From: Verrucomicrobiaceae bacterium
Lineage (GTDB): Bacteria; Verrucomicrobiota; Verrucomicrobiia; Verrucomicrobiales; Verrucomicrobiaceae
Reading direction: 5' to 3'
DNA length: 64,000 bases
Assembly (NCBI GenBank): GCA_024232965.1
Contig: JACKQF010000004.1
Location: 310,001 to 374,000 of the forward strand
Part shown: piece after piece, positions 35,949-44,396 of the stretch
Layout of the letters: each line of letters opens with the position of its first letter
Position numbering within the stretch: position 1 is the stretch's first letter
The notes under the pieces: generated by a model
Told to the model about the DNA's origin: nothing
Seen by the model: the letters and a program-made list of their open reading frames with translations, nothing else
Databases searched by the model: none
Translations under genes and position numbers: made by a program

Positions 35949-36821
35949 TCAAGTCAGTTGGAACACCACCTTCACCAGCACGCTCGTCGCGATCGTTTCG
36001 CTACCACGTGTCGCCGGTGAGAATCTCCATCTCTTGACCGCCTTCAGCGCAGCCTCATCCAAGTCGTCGCGACCGGTGGAATGAGAAACTTCACAGTTTA
36101 GGATCGCCCCTGAAGCATTCAGCGAAACACGGATCGTTGCGCTCCCTTCTGCCTTGGCGCGCTTCGCCGTGGTAGGATACACTGGCGCTGGGGATGCCAC
36201 AACTCTGGCACTGCGTGATTCCAGCCTCGCACTGCCGGAGGTCGTGCCGCCCCCTTTTCCCGCTGCCTTTTTGGCCGACTGCTTCCGCGTTTTTGTCGCA
36301 GGCGAAGTGGGCGGCGTCTCGTCTGGACTCGGTTGGGATTCCACTCTCGCAGCCAAGGCAGGCGGCAGCATGATTTCTCGTTGTTCTTCGGGCTCTGGAA
36401 GCGTGATGGCGGCCTCATGCTCAACGACCAGACGTCGCTGAAACACCAAAGGTGGAAAAGAATGCCGAGGGACTGGAACGGTAGGCCGGGCCTCAGGATG
36501 CATAGCCTGCGGCTTTGGCGGGGGCATCATCACCGGCAGCAGGACTTCCTCCTGATCCTCGGCGCCAGCCGCCGACTCCGCATCGGCTCCAGCATCCCCC
36601 ATTCCACCCCAAGTGACCCATGCAGCAGCCGTTAAGATGGCTGCATGGATCCCCAGCGAAACTGCCAATCCCTTCCACCCCATCCCACGCAGGTATGAAA
36701 ATCCCCGCTGGGCCAGACTAGCAGGAGTGGACGCGGCAGGTCTGACCACGACCCCTGGCCGCAGCTCCCCCGCGCGAACAATTCGCGGCGACCTCGGCTG
36801 AACTGGGGGCGCACCTTCCAT
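35949..36821 (-). CDS. tonB: TonB-family energy transducer
   Basis: Protein of 290 residues with the TonB layout: about 49 cytoplasmic N-terminal residues (longer than in E. coli), one transmembrane helix (about 50-70, GLAVSLGIHAAILTAAAWVT), a Pro/Glu-rich periplasmic spacer (about 95-200) and a C-terminal TonB domain (about 205-290) with PVYPTTAKRAKAEGSATIRV and WRFSPA, the recognisable core. It would link the ExbB-ExbD motor to outer-membrane receptors; ExbB/ExbD are not in the window. The gene lies 17 nt after the upstream outer-membrane-type gene, so the two are probably co-transcribed. Confidence 0.88.
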   Translation of the reverse strand: MEGAPPVQPRSPRIVRAGELRPGVVVRPAASTPASLAQRGFSYLRGMGWKGLAVSLGIHAAILTAAAWVTWGGMGDAGADAESAAGAEDQEEVLLPVMMPPPKPQAMHPEARPTVPVPRHSFPPLVFQRRLVVEHEAAITLPEPEEQREIMLPPALAARVESQPSPDETPPTSPATKTRKQSAKKAAGKGGGTTSGSARLESRSARVVASPAPVYPTTAKRAKAEGSATIRVSLNASGAILNCEVSHSTGRDDLDEAALKAVKRWRFSPATRGSETIATSVLVKVVFQLT

Positions 36822-36838
36822 TGGGCTCTCTGAATCTA

Positions 36839-37765
36839 CTAACGACGGCCAGACACTGGCGCATGTGTGGACTTAAGCGAGGCAACTTTACCGAAATTGA
36901 CACCGAACACCAGCCATCCTTCAAAGTCAGGGCTATGCTTCGTACATCCTACGAGACCGACCAGATCCAAGTGGCTATTCGTTGTCGGTCTCCATTGAAC
37001 TGAAGGACCAGCGATAAGCTTTTGTTCAGGACTGCCGCGTCCGGCAGCGACGGTCTCTCTCTTCCAAGCCATTTCCACCCCAAGCGACAACTTGTTGTCA
37101 ATCAGGGACTTACTAAGCGCCTGGGTGACGGAAAACTCCTCCGCTTTCTCGCCAGCAAGTTCGCGCTCATACACTAAGTTCAGGGCCCACTGCCATCCTC
37201 CCCCCAACTCTTCGCCAAAAAGGATCTTGGGCTCGATGACATCCCCTCCTTGAGAGGGATCTACAATCTTATACTCCAAGTAGAGCGCAGGGTTCAGCGG
37301 GATCACCCCCCAATCCGCAGGTGCCCATCGAATCTCGCCGGACACATCCAAATGTTCAGCTTTATCATTTTCCACCACCCAGTCGTAATAAAAGTCTAGC
37401 TGGACTCGACCGGGGAGCCCGATCTCGATCTCCTCCTGGAAGCGGTGCTTCCATTCTCCATTGTCGTATCTCCCACGCCACCACTGCTCCACACTCACTT
37501 CCCAGGGATTGCGCTGGATGTGAACCCGACTAGTGGCAAAGCGCCGATACTGCACCCACTCGGGCTGCTGATACGCACCGGTTCGAGCTTCCTCGGCCAA
37601 TCCATCCGACTGCGCGGTCACATTAACCGTGGCAATGACGGGCGAATTCGCCGCGTCCTGCGCCATCGATTGGGCAACCGCCTGATTCGACAAACAGAAG
37701 GCGGCAACAATGGCGAGCGCTGCCAGCCAAGACATTGGGTTTTTAGTGGAGATGACTGCTTTCAT
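36839..37765 (-). CDS. probable outer-membrane beta-strand-rich protein
   Basis: Protein of 308 residues from the ATG at 37765, which gives a clean signal peptide (about 1-31, ending AVAQ). The mature chain alternates polar and aromatic/hydrophobic residues (VSVEQWWRGRYDNGEW, RVQLDFYYDWVVEN, NPALYLEYKIVD, WQWALNLVYERELAG, SHLDLVGLVGCT, WLVFGVNFG), as in a beta-barrel of roughly 10-12 strands, although there is no terminal aromatic residue. No family name can be given. Its position immediately before tonB suggests work in outer-membrane uptake or envelope sensing; this is an inference from context. Confidence 0.7.
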   Translation of the reverse strand: MKAVISTKNPMSWLAALAIVAAFCLSNQAVAQSMAQDAANSPVIATVNVTAQSDGLAEEARTGAYQQPEWVQYRRFATSRVHIQRNPWEVSVEQWWRGRYDNGEWKHRFQEEIEIGLPGRVQLDFYYDWVVENDKAEHLDVSGEIRWAPADWGVIPLNPALYLEYKIVDPSQGGDVIEPKILFGEELGGGWQWALNLVYERELAGEKAEEFSVTQALSKSLIDNKLSLGVEMAWKRETVAAGRGSPEQKLIAGPSVQWRPTTNSHLDLVGLVGCTKHSPDFEGWLVFGVNFGKVASLKSTHAPVSGRR

Positions 37766-37859
37766 GGGCAGCCCCATAGTGTCTGTTGCCGCCCTGACAC
37801 GCAATTCGGGACGCAGATCAAAAAATGTCCATTCCACGAGTTTTCAGCACCCCCACGGT

Positions 37860-38072
37860 TCACAGCAGACTGCTATCGTCCTCCCGCTCCAGCTTCCCGA
37901 TCTTCTTCTTGATCGTCTCAAGCTGCACAGTCATCTCATGCATCGCCTTCAGTGAGTCTTTGAACGTCTCCTCATGCCCCAGATGCGGCAGCGCCGGGTG
38001 AATCTTTATGAACTGAAGGGCGATGTTTTTGCAAGCTTCACGAATTTGCTGAATGGCAGCGGATCTTTCCAT
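37860..38072 (-). CDS. small coiled-coil protein
   Basis: Protein of 70 residues, nearly all helical and charged, with heptad-like spacing near the end (MTVQLETIKKKIGKLERE). No family recognised. It is the last gene before the tRNA-Arg and the integrated element, and is transcribed away from it. Confidence 0.6.
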   Translation of the reverse strand: MERSAAIQQIREACKNIALQFIKIHPALPHLGHEETFKDSLKAMHEMTVQLETIKKKIGKLEREDDSSLL

Positions 38073-38231
38073 CCGTCACCGTACACCGATGCAGCGGCCC
38101 ACGCAAAAGCAAAGCGTGCGGACCGCGACTGCGCTCCTTCCTCTCGCAATCCACCACATTTCCCGCTAGCAAAATCCACTCCCTATGCCAACTTCGCCCC
38201 CTCGCACGACCTTTCGATTGTCGCGCCTGAC

Positions 38232-38306
38232 GTCCCCGTAGTTCAATGGATAGAACAAGGGTTTCCTAAACTCTAAATCCAGGTTCGATTCCTGGCGGGG
38301 ATACCA
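38232..38306 (+). tRNA. tRNA-Arg (anticodon CCT)
   Basis: Seventy-five nucleotides including an encoded CCA. Acceptor arms GTCCCCG/CGGGGAT, D-arm GTTC...GAAC, anticodon stem AGGGT/ACTCT with loop TTCCTAA (anticodon CCT), T-stem CCAGG/CCTGG with loop TTCGATT, discriminator A. The acceptor's first pair is a G-T wobble. The 3' end is the integration target of the element that begins here; integration left the gene whole. Confidence 0.95.
38275..38306 (+). repeat. attL (32-bp direct repeat within tRNA-Arg)
   Basis: Identical to 48941-48972 over exactly 32 bp; flanking bases differ on both sides (T versus G before, C versus G after). It covers the end of the anticodon-side variable loop, the whole T-arm, the acceptor 3' strand and CCA. 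Confidence 0.95.
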
Positions 38307-38795
38307 CCAAGTAAAATCAATGATCCAGCTCCTTTTTTTGGCCATCTAAGAATACGAATAAGAATAGGCCACCCTTGTCTTTGCCGTCTTTGTTAAATTT
38401 TCTGTGTGCCTGAAACCATCATAGCGAACACCCCGCGCCATTGTTCCCGACCCCCTCCCCCCGGCTCCCTTTTTATCCTGCTCCACTCCCAGCCTCTTTT
38501 TACAAGGTGTGATAGAGCCGCCGCCGTCCATCTACTGGAGGCATCAGAGGCCCCGCAAGGAGCGGCAAGTCCCCGTCCCGATCTTGATACTCTGGTAAAC
38601 TCCGGCCCAACCTCCTCATACCTTCGGGCAATGGTCCACCAGCGTTCCACTTCCCCCCGCCGCGCCTGGACCAAGTAGCCAGCAGCCATCGCCAGCCCGT
38701 ATATCCTGCTATTCTCGGCAAATTCTGAGTCAGGCCCCTGTATGTTCATCGCTAACCTTTGCAAGCACTAGTGGTCGCAAAGTGAAACGAGTGGC
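38307..38795. other. no convincing gene, element left arm
   Basis: About 490 bp inside attL. Two overlapping minus-strand frames (38393-38764, 123 codons; 38500-38721, 73 codons ending in the protein-like MPPVDGRRRLYHTL) are both open, and neither resembles a family. They may be decayed cargo. No promoter or repeat is recognised. Confidence 0.4.
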
Positions 38796-39392
38796 TCAAT
38801 CCAGCCTTTGCACCCACTTGGTCGGTAGAATCCAACTCAGGCAAAACCATGCAACAATTGACGAGATCAACCTTGTGAGAGACGTTTCCTCAGCCAACGC
38901 GAAATAGATCGCAATCAGTGACGCACCAGCAAACAGAATCGTCCAGCGCCCCTTTGTGAAATGATGAGATAGACTTTCTGGTTGGCCCTGCGGTTGATCT
39001 GGCGAGACTTCACTGGCATTTGTGTCGCACTCTGGATCATCACCCGATGTCGGTTGAATCTCACTTTCAATTAGGACCTCCAACCAACCAATAACAACCA
39101 AGATGTGCATCTTGAGTTTCTGAAACAGTGACCAGCTATCCTCCCCAAGGAGAGGGTGTTCCAACAATTCAGTACACTCGGGAGGGATATATTTGAACAA
39201 TGTGCGTAAGGCCCTTATATCCTTCCTAACCAACTGTAACGTCGCGTTGGGAAATGGATGAGATAGAGCATTGAGTTCTTGTACTCTCGCAACACTTGTC
39301 TCCACAACGAGAGAAGCCTTGCTGATAATCTGATCTATCGTCAAATGCGGCTTTAATGGACCGATCGGTGCAAGGGACATAGAGGCGGGCAA
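38796..39392 (-). CDS. hypothetical membrane protein of the element
   Basis: Protein of 198 residues. The first 115 residues are helical and soluble-looking, with KLKMHILVVIGWLEVLIESE weakly hydrophobic. An acidic, low-complexity linker follows (about 113-140), and then two closely spaced hydrophobic segments end the chain (about 150-167 and 173-190; WTILFAGASLIAIYFAL, ISSIVAWFCLSWIL). No family recognised. Base composition here is lower in GC than in the chromosomal flanks by eye. It is the innermost gene next to attL, a position where satellite and island cargo often sits; function unknown. Confidence 0.6.
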   Translation of the reverse strand: MPASMSLAPIGPLKPHLTIDQIISKASLVVETSVARVQELNALSHPFPNATLQLVRKDIRALRTLFKYIPPECTELLEHPLLGEDSWSLFQKLKMHILVVIGWLEVLIESEIQPTSGDDPECDTNASEVSPDQPQGQPESLSHHFTKGRWTILFAGASLIAIYFALAEETSLTRLISSIVAWFCLSWILPTKWVQRLD

Positions 39393-39812
39393 CAGTTCTG
39401 TTATGGCCAGAATACTATTCTAGAATGGTGTAGCGAGAACTTTATTCACATAGAGGCAGCGCCCCTGACTTTTCGTCACGGTGCCTCGTCCGGCACAGCA
39501 AATGGTTTATTCTTAAACGAGATTCGCAACACACCTCAAGCGTAAAAGATTACGTTTGTACAGTTCCTCAACAAAGCCACGCAGGTTTTGATTTCGACCG
39601 CCCATATCCCCGCTTCGGTCTACACTCCTCCTGCATGCCATCAATAGCGCCGAAACTGCCCCACGAGTTTCGCCTCATCGGCTTTACCGGCCCACACGCC
39701 GCCCCATGATTTAACTTTGTCGCCGCCTATCGTTCCGTCCACCTCATCCCTCTTACTGCAAATTGGACTGGACGCCGCAAGATGGACGGCCAGCCCTTCA
39801 CCTGCCCCTCCC
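39393..39812. other. no complete gene, element interior
   Basis: About 420 bp. It holds a 10-bp palindrome ATTCTAGAAT (39417-39426) upstream of the 198-residue gene, which may mark its control region. A minus-strand open stretch ending at 39641 (tail ...WAGKADEAKLVGQFRRY) has protein-like composition but no usable start, and could be a remnant. Confidence 0.35.
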
Positions 39813-40454
39813 TCAGTTCATCCGACCTAGGAGACGGTGGACGCTTGTAGGATGCCAGCGCCTGCCCGTTGGCGTGGGCACATTCCGCTTGTTCAGCTCC
39901 TCAGCGATGCCACGCACGGTCTTGATTCCTGCCGCCTCGATCTCCGCCAGCATGGGCCGCACCGCCTCCATTGTCGCCAGCGCCTTCTTCCGGTTCTCTG
40001 CACCAAGAACCGCCCCGTTCGTCCCCAGCTTGGTCCCCCTGGCCTTTGCACTCGCCAGCGCCGCCTTCGTCCGCTCTGAAATCGCCCGGGCCTCATTCTC
40101 CGCCACTGCCGCCAGAATCTGCACGGTCAACCGATTGGCCGTTGGATTGTCCACCGCCACGAAGTCCACGCCAGCCTCCAGCAATCCGGAAATGAAGTGA
40201 AGGTTCCGCGCCAGCCGATCCAGTTTCGCAATGATTAGAGTGGCCTTCTGCTTCTTCGCAATTGCCAGCGCCGCATTCAGTTGGGGCCGGTTCTTCCGCT
40301 TTCCAGATTCAACCTCTGTGAACTCTCCCAGCAACTCCCAATCGCCTCCATTCAGATACCCTTTCACCGCCTCCTTTTGGGCGTCCAAGCCAAGCCCAGA
40401 CTTCCCTTGCTGCGTGGTGGAGACTCGATAATAAGCGACAAATTTCCCGTTCAT
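39813..40454 (-). CDS. serine recombinase, small resolvase/invertase type
   Basis: Site-specific recombinase of 213 residues from the ATG at 40454 (MNGKFVAYYRVST). The catalytic serine sits in YYRVST; arginines are in the conserved AKLDRLARN stretch, and the helix AVAENEARAISERTKAAL is the dimerisation E-helix. The C-terminal ~45 residues (TVRGIAEELNKRNVPTPTGRRW) are a small helix-turn-helix, so this is the resolvase/invertase size class rather than a large serine integrase. It could resolve element multimers or invert a segment. No sub-site repeats were recognised next to it. Confidence 0.92.
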   Translation of the reverse strand: MNGKFVAYYRVSTTQQGKSGLGLDAQKEAVKGYLNGGDWELLGEFTEVESGKRKNRPQLNAALAIAKKQKATLIIAKLDRLARNLHFISGLLEAGVDFVAVDNPTANRLTVQILAAVAENEARAISERTKAALASAKARGTKLGTNGAVLGAENRKKALATMEAVRPMLAEIEAAGIKTVRGIAEELNKRNVPTPTGRRWHPTSVHRLLGRMN

Positions 40455-40540
40455 GTTCACATATATACGTTCGTTTATGTGTGAACACAAGTCTTATTTC
40501 TTCCACTTAGCCATGCTGAAATCGCCGAATCTTTCGCCGC

Positions 40541-40966
40541 CTATAGTTTCGCGGCATATCTGACCAGATAGAAGCCAAGGATGGATAACACCAGACCTAA
40601 AACCAGAAACACGACCCCTCCAGCCTCGCGCCCCGCCCCAGAAAATGCTTGCCACAGAAAAGCAAAAGCACCCACGCAAACAACGACCGCAAGTAGAGCA
40701 GCCAACCATGCGAAGCATCCTTGCGCCACAGATAATCGAGCAGTACGGCGCTCTGCATCTACCTCCATTCTCTTCGCTAAAGCAACTTGCTCCATCACCC
40801 GTTTCGCCTCAGCACGGAGCTGTGCGACCCGATACTTGATGTAGTCCGCTTGAGCAAGGTCCGCGTTTCCTTTGGCACCAGCAAACGCCTTGGCCCACAG
40901 GCCCGGATTCACCGATCCATCAAATATTTCGGCAGCAACCATGTCGTAAAAGTGATCGTCTTTCAT
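40541..40966 (-). CDS. small membrane protein with N-terminal GLWxKAFA/YIKYR module (paralogue 1)
   Basis: Protein of about 141 residues; the ATG at 40975 would add three residues. An N-terminal cytosolic module of about 55 residues carries PGLWAKAFAGAKG and YIKYRVAQL, a motif I recognise from many bacterial membrane proteins without a known function. A helical linker and two hydrophobic segments follow (about 80-101 and 110-130). It is clearly homologous to the next gene upstream, so the pair arose by tandem duplication. It lies just after (downstream of, on the minus strand) its paralogue with a 90-nt gap. Role unknown. Confidence 0.75.
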   Translation of the reverse strand: MKDDHFYDMVAAEIFDGSVNPGLWAKAFAGAKGNADLAQADYIKYRVAQLRAEAKRVMEQVALAKRMEVDAERRTARLSVAQGCFAWLAALLAVVVCVGAFAFLWQAFSGAGREAGGVVFLVLGLVLSILGFYLVRYAAKL

Positions 40967-41064
40967 CACACCCATAATTCTTATTCAAGTATCAAAACAC
41001 AAACACCGATTCCGTGAACGAATCTTGCCCCCTTGGCTCGGAGAAGTCTAATGAGGAAGCCCCT

Positions 41065-41490
41065 CTACGGAGTCCGTGCATACATCCAAAACAGGTAGCC
41101 AATCAAAAAGAACCCCAGACCCCACACAAAAAGCAAAATGGCATTTGCTCCACTAATGGACCCAAAAAAAGCATTTATCGACATCACTAACCCTAAAATC
41201 CAAAAAACAATTGCAATACAACCATTCAGCCCACGGACAAAGTCTCGCGCTACCAATCTACGCCAAGCACTACGCTCCGCCGCCGCCACGATTCTCCTCT
41301 CCGACGACAAATGATCTGTGAGTTGCTTCTGCAAAACTCTAAGCTGTGCGACACGATACTTGATATAGAATGCTTGTGCTCGATCTGGATGGCCATCAGC
41401 ATCGGCAAATGCCTTGGTCCACAGACCTGGATCGACTACACCGTTGAATAGTTCGTCCGCGACCACGGTGTATAGAGGGTCATCATTCAT
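41065..41490 (-). CDS. small membrane protein with N-terminal GLWxKAFA/YIKYR module (paralogue 2)
   Basis: Protein of 141 residues with the same plan as its neighbour: PGLWTKAFADADG and YIKYRVAQLR in the first 55 residues, a basic helical linker, then two hydrophobic segments (about 91-113 and 118-137; CIAIVFWILGLVMSINAFF, AILLFVWGLGFFLIGYLF). The N-terminal modules are far more alike than the membrane parts, suggesting the module is under selection and the membrane domains have diverged. Starts at ATG 41490. Confidence 0.75.
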   Translation of the reverse strand: MNDDPLYTVVADELFNGVVDPGLWTKAFADADGHPDRAQAFYIKYRVAQLRVLQKQLTDHLSSERRIVAAAERSAWRRLVARDFVRGLNGCIAIVFWILGLVMSINAFFGSISGANAILLFVWGLGFFLIGYLFWMYARTP

Positions 41491-41615
41491 TTGGGGATTG
41501 CGTAGTACTTTCCTGTGTCAAAACCTCTGCCATCAGCATTGTGCATGAGGCAAAAACGATTGCACGGACCATACGACAAAACCACGCCTTTCCTAACGGG
41601 TCAATCATCGTTGAT

Positions 41616-42737
41616 TCATTCCTCCCCTCGATGAATACTCATCTCCCCGTTGGCAGGGTTCACCCTTAGCCGTTCACAGAACCGACCTTTGACCATATCC
41701 AGCGCATTGTAAGCCGCCGATCGCCCTGCCCCGGTTAACTTCATCAATGCCTTGGCTGCCGCATCCTTCTTCAACCACTTGTGCCCGCCGCCGAACACGT
41801 CTTCCATGTGGCTTTCCTCGATCTTCGTGTTCTTCCCTGCCGCTCCGCTCTCGCCTTGTTTGAATGCCTCCCAATCGAATTCTTCCACCGGCCCCACGAA
41901 CCGCACACCCTCACGTCTCCAGGCCGTAGGCCGCCCCATCTCGCCGTTGTTGTTCTTGCAACATGAGAACACGAACTCTTTCCCCTCAGGATCATCACTG
42001 GCCGCCTGAAGGATGTAGGCCGCCCGTGGAATGCTCCCCAGCACCAGCGACCCTGACAGCTCATTCAGTAGCCCCCGCCCTTGGGCCTTGTGCTCCCGTG
42101 GCTTTTTGGTGTGCGCACAGATCACCAGGGCGGGCCGCTTGTCCCCCGGTGGCAGGCATGAGAGGATATGCTCAAACGCCGCCCGAAAGTCTTTCTCGAA
42201 CACATCCTTCGTTGCCCGATTCCACGGATCAAGAACGATCACATCCGGCTTGAACGCCTCCACATGCGCCTTGAACTCCTCGCGGAAATCGGGGTCATCA
42301 AAGGCGAACACATCCACATCACGGGACACCAGCACCCAATCGTCCAGGTCTGGCACCTCGCAATGAATCCGGTATTCCGACGACAACCGCGCCAGCCCGT
42401 TTTCTGCCTGTAGGATCATCGTCTTGAACTTCCGGTGAACCTTCAGTCCGAACCAATCTTCACCCGTGGCACCGCTCACAGCCAGCGCCGAAAGAGCAAA
42501 GGACTTGCCCACACCGGCCGCACCGCCAAGCACGAAAATCCCACCCATGAAAATGTGCATATCACCAATCACCAGCACATCCTTCGGCACCACGTAGGCC
42601 GCCAGCTCCGACGGCTTGAAGAACTCCAGAAACTTCCGCTTCACTGGCGCATCTTCCACCGCAGCACCCGGCCTTCCTGGCCGTCTGTCCTCATCTTCCA
42701 GCGGATCATACACGCCGCTTTTTTCTCCATTCTTCAT
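41616..42737 (-). CDS. RepA-like AAA ATPase / replicative helicase
   Basis: Protein of 373 residues from the ATG at 42737, which overlaps the primase stop by 4 nt (ATGA). The ATPase core has Walker A GGAAGVGKS at 71-79 and Walker B DVIVLDPWN near 165-173, with a sensor-like ICAHTKKP, as in hexameric RepA (AAA_25) helicases of plasmids and islands. The C-terminal ~75 residues (GGGHKWLKKDAAAKALMK...GRSAAYNAL) look like a winged helix. With the primase gene just upstream it forms a replication module for the excised element. Confidence 0.85.
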   Translation of the reverse strand: MKNGEKSGVYDPLEDEDRRPGRPGAAVEDAPVKRKFLEFFKPSELAAYVVPKDVLVIGDMHIFMGGIFVLGGAAGVGKSFALSALAVSGATGEDWFGLKVHRKFKTMILQAENGLARLSSEYRIHCEVPDLDDWVLVSRDVDVFAFDDPDFREEFKAHVEAFKPDVIVLDPWNRATKDVFEKDFRAAFEHILSCLPPGDKRPALVICAHTKKPREHKAQGRGLLNELSGSLVLGSIPRAAYILQAASDDPEGKEFVFSCCKNNNGEMGRPTAWRREGVRFVGPVEEFDWEAFKQGESGAAGKNTKIEESHMEDVFGGGHKWLKKDAAAKALMKLTGAGRSAAYNALDMVKGRFCERLRVNPANGEMSIHRGEE

Positions 42738-43753
42738 GGCGTCATCCTCCCTTGAAATTTCACCTTCTCGGCCTGGCACTCCGGCGCAATGTTCAGCACG
42801 TCACAGACGTCTTTCCCTTGCTCTCCATCTGCACGGATCAACCCTGACAAATCGAACGCATCCACCCGCGCCGCGCCAGCATCACGAAGCAACCGCGCCC
42901 ATGCCCGCGCCGCGTTCCGGCCCGCCTCGTCTGCATGAGGGAAAAGCCGCACCGCCTTCCCCCTGAAGAACGGGAGCGCCGCCGGGTCCAGCCGCGTATT
43001 CCCCGCGCCTAGAATCCCCGCAACTCCCACCGAACCCTCCACGCCTTCACGGCGCACGATCTCCAACGCCGCCAGAACATCCGGCCCACCCTCGACAAGT
43101 AGCAGCTTCTCACAACGCGCCGCCGCCTCCAGGTTCACCGGCCAATCTTTGCCACCGCCCCAGGCGTGGCATTTGCGGGCGGGGAGCGTCTTGTATGCCT
43201 CCCATACCCTGCCATCCAATCGCCGCCCCTCAGCAATGCGCCCTCCTGGATCACAGACACACCATGCCACCCGGCCCGCCCATTCCGTAAACATCAGCAG
43301 CCCGCACGATTCCGCCGCCTTCAGTGTCTCCACCTTGATTCCTCGCAGCGCCGCCAGCGCCTCCAGTTCATCGGCGCGCGACAGTCTAAGGCGAGGGATA
43401 GCCCGCCCCTTCTCCCCAACGCCGCCGCCAGCTTTTGCGCGATAGGTGGGGGCCGCCATCGGCACCGGCACAACCGCGCCTCCACAATGCGCCCTTGCCC
43501 ACTTCACCGCGTCGCCAAGGGGAAGGTCTAAGGCCAGCGCCACAAAGTCCACCACGGTCCCCGCGTCGCCCGTCGAATGATCCCGATAACGACGCCCATT
43601 GTCGAACACAGAGAACGACGGCTTCCGATCCTCCCGAAAGGGAGAGGCGATGGACTTCCCAGGCTCCCCCGGCAAGGCGAGCAATCGCCACACCGTGGGA
43701 ATGTCCAGTCGCGCCTTGATCTCCTCGATGCTCAAATCGTTGATCGTCATCAT
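42734..43753 (-). CDS. primase-like protein: degenerate CHC2 zinc-finger domain plus TOPRIM
   Basis: Protein of 339 residues. Residues about 30-80 align with the DnaG CHC2 zinc domain (SPFREDRKPSFSVFDNG, then STGDAGTVVDFVALAL), but the Cys/His ligands of the CPFH and CFxCG motifs are replaced, so zinc binding is unlikely. A TOPRIM region follows with LLLVEGGPDVLAAL (about 218-231) and HADEAGRNAARAW (about 275-287), the metal-binding acid positions being E222 and D277-E278. It would prime element replication with the downstream ATPase, to which it is coupled by ATGA. The start overlaps the preceding gene's stop (ATGATGA at 43753). Confidence 0.85.
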   Translation of the reverse strand: MMTINDLSIEEIKARLDIPTVWRLLALPGEPGKSIASPFREDRKPSFSVFDNGRRYRDHSTGDAGTVVDFVALALDLPLGDAVKWARAHCGGAVVPVPMAAPTYRAKAGGGVGEKGRAIPRLRLSRADELEALAALRGIKVETLKAAESCGLLMFTEWAGRVAWCVCDPGGRIAEGRRLDGRVWEAYKTLPARKCHAWGGGKDWPVNLEAAARCEKLLLVEGGPDVLAALEIVRREGVEGSVGVAGILGAGNTRLDPAALPFFRGKAVRLFPHADEAGRNAARAWARLLRDAGAARVDAFDLSGLIRADGEQGKDVCDVLNIAPECQAEKVKFQGRMTP

Positions 43754-44076
43754 CGCGCCGCCCTCCCTGCGTGATAGAGATACTCCTCTGCCCTTGGGGA
43801 AAGCTCGATCCCCAGGCCCGCCAGCGTCTCCCGCATTTGCCGTTCATGTTCAGGGGTCCACCACATCGTCTCCACGAACTCCTGAAGGAGGAAAACACCG
43901 TCGTCACCCATACCTCTGAAGTCCTCGGGTCGAGCGTAGGTGTAGTGGCAGTGCGTCCCCATTTCCTGCACTCGGAAGAGGATGTGCCGCCCATCGAACA
44001 ACACCTGTTCCCCCTCCCTCATTCGCTGCTGAATTTCGCGCTCCCCCATTCTCCGCCTCAATTTTGGGCCAGTCAT
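43750..44076 (-). CDS. small protein of the replication operon
   Basis: Protein of 108 residues starting at ATG 44076 (MTGPKLRRRMGEREIQQRM), overlapping the AlpA-like gene by 4 nt. Basic N-terminal helix, then a mixed region QVLFDGRHILFRVQEMGTHCHYTYARPEDF and an acidic C-terminus with an LSPRAEEYLYHAGR ending. No family recognised. Its tight coupling to both neighbours suggests a role in replication or its control. Confidence 0.65.
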   Translation of the reverse strand: MTGPKLRRRMGEREIQQRMREGEQVLFDGRHILFRVQEMGTHCHYTYARPEDFRGMGDDGVFLLQEFVETMWWTPEHERQMRETLAGLGIELSPRAEEYLYHAGRAAR

Positions 44077-44396
44077 ACCCCTGCATCCCCCTTTCCGATT
44101 TGAGCCTCCCGGCACTGGCGCAAGTATTCGCGCAAGGTCGGCAGATGAACCAACACCGCGCCACGGATCGCACCCGGCTTCCGCAACCGCACCAGCAGCC
44201 CGGGCACAGTCACCCCAAGATCCAGCACCGCAGAACGTGACAGGCCCGAAATCGGGCACCGCCCACGGGGTTCAGGCAACCGTCCCCATTCCGCCTCCGC
44301 AAGGGAAGCAGATTTGAATTTATGTTCTTGGCCTTTCGGCAGATTTCCCGCCAGTGTGGGCGGGCCTTCGTCTTTGATTTTGGTATTCGTTTTCAT
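44073..44396 (-). CDS. AlpA/excisionase-like DNA-binding protein
   Basis: Protein of 107 residues. After a disordered ~40-residue head, the region from about 43 to 95 fits a compact MerR/AlpA-type winged helix: RGRCPISGLSRSAVLDL is the helix-turn-helix and RLRKPGAIRGAVLVHLPTLREYL the wing with the closing helix that ends these proteins. Such proteins act as excisionases and activators in islands and satellites. It is the first gene of the four-gene replication operon (44396 down to 41616) and faces the P63C gene across a region of repeated 9-bp boxes. Confidence 0.75.
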   Translation of the reverse strand: MKTNTKIKDEGPPTLAGNLPKGQEHKFKSASLAEAEWGRLPEPRGRCPISGLSRSAVLDLGVTVPGLLVRLRKPGAIRGAVLVHLPTLREYLRQCREAQIGKGDAGV

